A stretch of 24,122 nucleotides of DNA from JAAYZM01 sp964510785 (GTDB taxonomy: Bacteria; Actinomycetota; Actinomycetes; Actinomycetales; Cellulomonadaceae): the NCBI GenBank assembly GCA_964510785.1, contig CAZECM010000049.1, positions 1 to 24,122 on the forward strand, read 5' to 3'. Position 1 is the stretch's first letter, and every line of letters starts with the position of its first letter. The notes under the pieces were generated by a model, which saw only the letters and a program-made list of their open reading frames with translations, ran no database searches and was not told the DNA's origin. Shown in pieces: positions 21,249 to 24,122 of this stretch. A program made the position numbers and the translations under genes.

Positions 21249-21635
21249 CTACGCCTCGCCCGCCACAGCGACGTCCCCGCCGAACGGACGGAGCGCGATC
21301 TCCTCGCCGGTGAGCGCGAGCAGGCGCTCCGCGGCGGCGAGCAACCCTGCCACCGCCTCCGGGTGCGCCAACGAGTACATCGAGGCCCGGCCCACGGGGC
21401 GCACGGTCACCATGCCGGACTCCCGCAGGGTCGCCAGGTGCTTCGAGACGGTGCTCTGCGAGAGGCCCAGGTGCGCGGTGAGGTCGACCACCCGGTGCTC
21501 GCCGAGCTGGAGGTGGTGCAGGATCGCGAGCCGCGACGCGTCACCGAGCCCGTGGAAGAGCAGCGCCGCGATCGCGAGGTCGTCGCTCGGTGCCGCGGGG
21601 ACGTCTCGCCGGGCCCCGTCCGCCATCATCGCCAC
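21249..21635 (-). CDS. ArsR/SmtB-family transcriptional regulator
   Basis: The 128-residue protein has the ArsR winged helix: LGDASRLAILHHLQLGEHRVVDLTAHLGLSQSTVSKHLATLRESGMV, with recognition helix SQSTVSKHL and wing VGRASMYSL. It contains no cysteine, so alpha-3 cysteine sites as in ArsR/CmtR are absent. A carboxylate/histidine site near the C-terminal helix (AHPEAV...) could serve, but the canonical D-x-H pair is not kept. GTG 21635 is chosen because TATCAT lies exactly 6 nt upstream; ATG 21629 is the alternative. It precedes the CDF exporter by 109 bp on the same strand and is its likely metal-responsive repressor. Confidence 0.88.
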   Translation of the reverse strand: MAMMADGARRDVPAAPSDDLAIAALLFHGLGDASRLAILHHLQLGEHRVVDLTAHLGLSQSTVSKHLATLRESGMVTVRPVGRASMYSLAHPEAVAGLLAAAERLLALTGEEIALRPFGGDVAVAGEA

Positions 21636-21641
21636 CTGGCA

Positions 21642-21647
21642 ATGATA
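21642..21647 (-). promoter_or_regulatory. -10 box of a predicted leaderless arsR promoter
   Basis: TATCAT, six bases (TGCCAG), then GTG 21635. The surrounding GATAAC is shared with the CDF exporter promoter, where it overlaps the -10 box, so the same regulator could bind both. No clear -35 is seen. Confidence 0.5.
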
Positions 21648-21685
21648 ACGCTTCTCGGCAACGGGTGACGGTGACGCGAGCGGCG

Positions 21686-22393
21686 CTAGGGCATCGGCAC
21701 GACGACGTCGGCCCGGTGGCGGGACGCCGCGACGAGCTCGGCGTTGCGCTCGTCCGAGCCGAGCACCCACGCGCGCGCGAAGTCCGGGGCCTTGCCCGTC
21801 GCGACGTGCCGCGCGACGAGCCGTTCGATGCGCAGGCCCGGGTCGAGCTCGCAGAACCACGACTCGTCGAGCAGCCCTCGCACGGGAGCGAACCCGGCCT
21901 CGTCGCAGAGCAGGTAGTTACCCTCCACGACGACGAGCGGGACCTCGGGGCCGACGGCGATGGCCCCGGCGACGGCGTTGTGCAGGTCGCGCCGGTACTC
22001 GGGTGCCCATACGGTCCCGCCCACGGTGACGGCGCCCGTCCGCTCGCCGTCGTCGCCGGCGCCCTCACCGTCGCGAACCTCCCGCAGCCGGCGCAGCAGC
22101 GCGACGAACCCGGCGGCGTCGAACGTGTCCGGCGCACCCTTGCGATCGGCACGGCCGAGGCGTTCGAGCTCGGTCTGGGCGAAGTGGAAGCCATCCATGG
22201 GGACGACGACGGCGCTCCCCCCGAGCTGCGCCACGAGACGCGCAGCGAGGGTCGACTTGCCCGCCCCGGGTGCGCCCACGATGCCGAGCAGCGTGCGCCC
22301 CGGCCCCGCCGCGAGCGCACGGGCCCGCGCGAGGAGCGACTCAGGCACTTCGCCGTACAACCCAGCCTCCTCGCCGCCGTCGGCCCCGCTCAT
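21686..22393 (-). CDS. P-loop nucleoside/nucleotide kinase-family protein
   Basis: The 235-residue protein belongs to the uridine kinase/pantothenate kinase-like P-loop group. It has Walker A GAPGAGKST (about 42-50), VVVPMDGFHFAQTELERLG with the catalytic aspartate, APEYRRDLHNAVAG and VVVEGNYLLCDEAGF. Members phosphorylate small sugars or nucleosides (uridine, pantothenate, fructose-type substrates), and the DGFHF signature alone does not settle which. It contains an acidic Gly-rich insertion around residues 108-120. ATG 22393 overlaps the nnr stop (ATGA), so it is coupled to nnr. The gene ends 50 bp before the ArsR gene. Confidence 0.85.
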   Translation of the reverse strand: MSGADGGEEAGLYGEVPESLLARARALAAGPGRTLLGIVGAPGAGKSTLAARLVAQLGGSAVVVPMDGFHFAQTELERLGRADRKGAPDTFDAAGFVALLRRLREVRDGEGAGDDGERTGAVTVGGTVWAPEYRRDLHNAVAGAIAVGPEVPLVVVEGNYLLCDEAGFAPVRGLLDESWFCELDPGLRIERLVARHVATGKAPDFARAWVLGSDERNAELVAASRHRADVVVPMP

Positions 22394-23913
22394 CCCTCAT
22401 CCGCCAGCAACCGGGCCACGACGCGCGGCACCGTCCCGGCGACGTCGGCCGCAACGATCGGTCCGCCGGGGTTCGCGGCCCGTGCGGCGAGCCCGCACAC
22501 GCTCGCGGCGGCCGCGGCGAGCCGGGCGGCCAGGTCCGGGTCCTTCGCGAGGTCGGCGGCGCGCCCGGCGAGGAGCGCACCGAGCACCCCGGCGAGCACG
22601 TCGCCCGCCCCGGCCGTCGCGAGCCACGCGGGCGCCTCGGCCTGCGCGTACTCCCCCGCCGGACCGGTGACGACGGTGACCGCCCCCTTGAGCAGCACCG
22701 TCGCACCGGTCAGCTCGTGGGCGGTGCGGGCCCAGCGCAACGGCTCGGCCTCGACCGCGACGCGCTCCACGTCGATGCCACGAGCACGCAGCAGTGCGGC
22801 GAGCTCGCCGGCGTGCGGCGTCAGGACGGCACTGGGCGGGAGGGGCTCGGAGAGCTTCCCGAGGACGGCGAGCGCCCCGGCGTCGATCACGACGGGAACC
22901 CGGGAGTCGAACGCCTGCCCGAGCGCAGCGGCCACGCGGTCGACGTCGTCGTCGGACATCCCCGGACCCACGACCCATGCCTGGACCCGCCCCGGCTGGG
23001 TGACCACCTCGGGGCGCTGCGCGAGGACCGCCCGGGCGACCTCGGGCGGGCCGAGGTAGCGGACCATGCCCACACCCGCGCGGGCTGCGGCGCGCACGGT
23101 GAGCGCGGCGGCGCCGGGGTAGGTGGCCGAACCGGCGACGACGCCGAGCACGCCGCGGCTGTACTTGTGGTCGGACTCGCCCGGGACGGGCCACAGCGCT
23201 GCGAGGTCGCGCGGCTCGAGGTGGCGCAGGGCCGCCGCGGAGCGGTCCAGGGGGAGGCCGAGGTCCACGAGCTCGACCGTGCCCGCGGCGTGCGCGGCGG
23301 GCGGCAGGAGCAAGCCCGGCTTGTGGGCACCGAACGTCACGGTGCGATCGGCGCGCAGCACCGTGCCGGGCAGCGCGCCGTCGTCGACCCCGATCCCGCT
23401 CGGCACGTCGACCGCGACGACGAGCGAACCCCAACCGGCCTCGGTGCGGGGGTCGGTGCGGACGAGGGCCTCGACGACGTCGGCCGCGGGACCCCGCAAG
23501 GGGCCCACCGAACCGATCCCGGTGAGCGCGTCGAGGATGACGTCGGCCGTCCAAGCACGCCGGCCGATGCCCGCGAGGCCCGCCGCGGGGACCGAGCGAC
23601 CACCGGCACGATGCAGCGCCTCGAGGCCCCCGGGGTGGGCGCCGTCGGTCGCGAGCAGCGCCCAGGCCTCGACGCCGCGGCGGGCGAGGTAGGCGAGCGC
23701 GTGCAGGGCGTCGCCGCCGTTGTTGCCCGTGCCGACGAGCGCGACCACGCGGGCGCCCCGGATCCGGCCACGCCGCTCGCGCAGCCACCGGGCGCAGTGC
23801 CCCGCGAGCGCGAACGAGGCGCGCTCCATGAGGCTGCCCGGGTACCCGGACTCGGCGGCGAGCAAGGGCTTCTCCGCAGCGCGGACCTGCTCGACGGTGT
23901 AGGCGAGGATCAC
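22390..23913 (-). CDS. nnr: Bifunctional NAD(P)H-hydrate epimerase / ADP-dependent dehydratase
   Basis: The 507-residue fusion has an N-terminal YjeF_N epimerase (about 1-215: VGTGNNGGDALHALAYL, VDVPSGIGVDDG, FGAHKPGLLL) and a C-terminal ribokinase-like dehydratase (about 235-507: HKYSRGVLGVVAGSATYPGAA, VLTPHAGELAALL, TAGAGDVLAGVLGALLAG). Together they repair the damaged hydrates of NADH and NADPH. GTG 23913 is chosen because the protein starts with the family opening ILAYTVEQVRAAE and a CACAAT box lies 6 nt upstream. The stop overlaps the kinase start. It heads the leftward run that leads towards alr and tsaE, a common actinobacterial order. Confidence 0.95.
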   Translation of the reverse strand: MILAYTVEQVRAAEKPLLAAESGYPGSLMERASFALAGHCARWLRERRGRIRGARVVALVGTGNNGGDALHALAYLARRGVEAWALLATDGAHPGGLEALHRAGGRSVPAAGLAGIGRRAWTADVILDALTGIGSVGPLRGPAADVVEALVRTDPRTEAGWGSLVVAVDVPSGIGVDDGALPGTVLRADRTVTFGAHKPGLLLPPAAHAAGTVELVDLGLPLDRSAAALRHLEPRDLAALWPVPGESDHKYSRGVLGVVAGSATYPGAAALTVRAAARAGVGMVRYLGPPEVARAVLAQRPEVVTQPGRVQAWVVGPGMSDDDVDRVAAALGQAFDSRVPVVIDAGALAVLGKLSEPLPPSAVLTPHAGELAALLRARGIDVERVAVEAEPLRWARTAHELTGATVLLKGAVTVVTGPAGEYAQAEAPAWLATAGAGDVLAGVLGALLAGRAADLAKDPDLAARLAAAAASVCGLAARAANPGGPIVAADVAGTVPRVVARLLADEG

Positions 23914-24022
23914 ACGCCCATTGTGCTCCGCGGGACGGGCCCGGGGGGAGAGTCCGCGCAACGGGGCGCCGTCGTCGTCCCCCTCGTATCGTTTCGAGCC
24001 CGCCTGCGGTAACGTCGCGCGC

Positions 24023-24118
24023 ATGCGACTCGGACTCTTCATCCCCCAGGGCTGGCGCTTCGACCTCGTGGGCATCGACCCCGCGGACCACTGGGCCACC
24101 ATGAACGGCCTCGTGTAG
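24023..24118 (+). CDS. N-terminal fragment of an LLM-class F420-dependent oxidoreductase, ended by an in-frame TAG
   Basis: Thirty-one residues, MRLGLFIPQGWRFDLVGIDP then ADHWATMNGLV, match the opening of luciferase-like F420-dependent oxidoreductases, which normally exceed 280 residues. The frame then hits TAG at 24116-24118, four bases before the window ends, at a point where family members usually continue (GL-x-R/Q-H-A-D). A C-to-T change of CAG would create it. Either the gene is broken, or the edge sequence carries an error, or translation continues in a way not visible here. TAACGT lies 7 nt before the ATG, a leaderless pattern. It diverges from nnr. Confidence 0.6.
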   Translation: MRLGLFIPQGWRFDLVGIDPADHWATMNGLV

Positions 24119-24122
24119 CACG

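Noticed and set aside
22270..24012. 580-codon forward open frame opposite nnr
   Set aside because: Shadow of nnr, whose catalytic motifs are clear on the reverse strand.
1..24122. tRNA, rRNA or integrase/transposase genes
   Set aside because: No cloverleaf, ribosomal RNA core or recombinase motif was seen on either strand.

Overview
The window reads as chromosomal DNA of a high-GC actinobacterium. It has WhiB and BldM-type regulators, paired guaB/guaB3 genes, a predicted F420-dependent oxidoreductase start, strong GC3 codon use and many GTG starts. Gene content fits the order Micrococcales (a Cellulomonas/Promicromonospora-like organism). That placement is from memory of gene content, not from a search. 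No tRNA, rRNA, CRISPR array, insertion sequence or prophage gene is visible.

Left part (1-8.5 kb): the N-terminal part of guaB3 (-), a DEDDh exonuclease (+) and an HTH-MurA fusion (+). These converge on an inositol-phosphatase-like gene and guaB, which are read leftward and overlap by 4 nt. Next come a BldM-like atypical response regulator and a MerR regulator (both -), a WhiB3/WhiD-type Fe-S regulator (+), and groES (-) under a CIRCE operator. The grouping guaB-bldM-whiD-groES resembles the Streptomyces developmental neighbourhood, here probably without sporulation.

Middle part (8.7-13.4 kb): a THUMP-like SAM methyltransferase is coupled to a YbdK-type glutamate-cysteine ligase through three 20-bp tandem repeats that each restate an SD and a stop/start overlap. 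A lipoprotein (-) and a PadR-HAAS pair (+) diverge from a repeat-rich 350-bp region.

Right part (13.5-24 kb, almost all leftward): a long cell-wall, metabolite-repair and tRNA-modification run, nnr - P-loop kinase - [ArsR - CDF transporter] - alr - tsaE - [winged-helix regulator - serine hydrolase] - tsaB - rimI - map - tsaD. The bracketed pairs sit inside an otherwise familiar actinobacterial order, each with its own promoter. TsaB, TsaD and TsaE act together in t6A tRNA modification; Alr makes D-alanine; Nnr repairs hydrated NAD(P)H. At the right edge an LLM-class oxidoreductase begins and meets an in-frame stop.

The most unusual signal is a 66-bp dispersed element made of four 11-mers in the fixed geometry 11-8-11-6-11-8-11 (two forward, two inverted). 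It occurs once between convergent genes (13454-13519) and once, exactly on codon boundaries, inside tsaB (16393-16458), where it adds 22 codons. A third array, with a different 11-mer and a 20-bp period, lies at 3124-3251. A second theme is leaderless transcription: many genes show a TANNNT-like -10 box 6-8 nt before the start codon.
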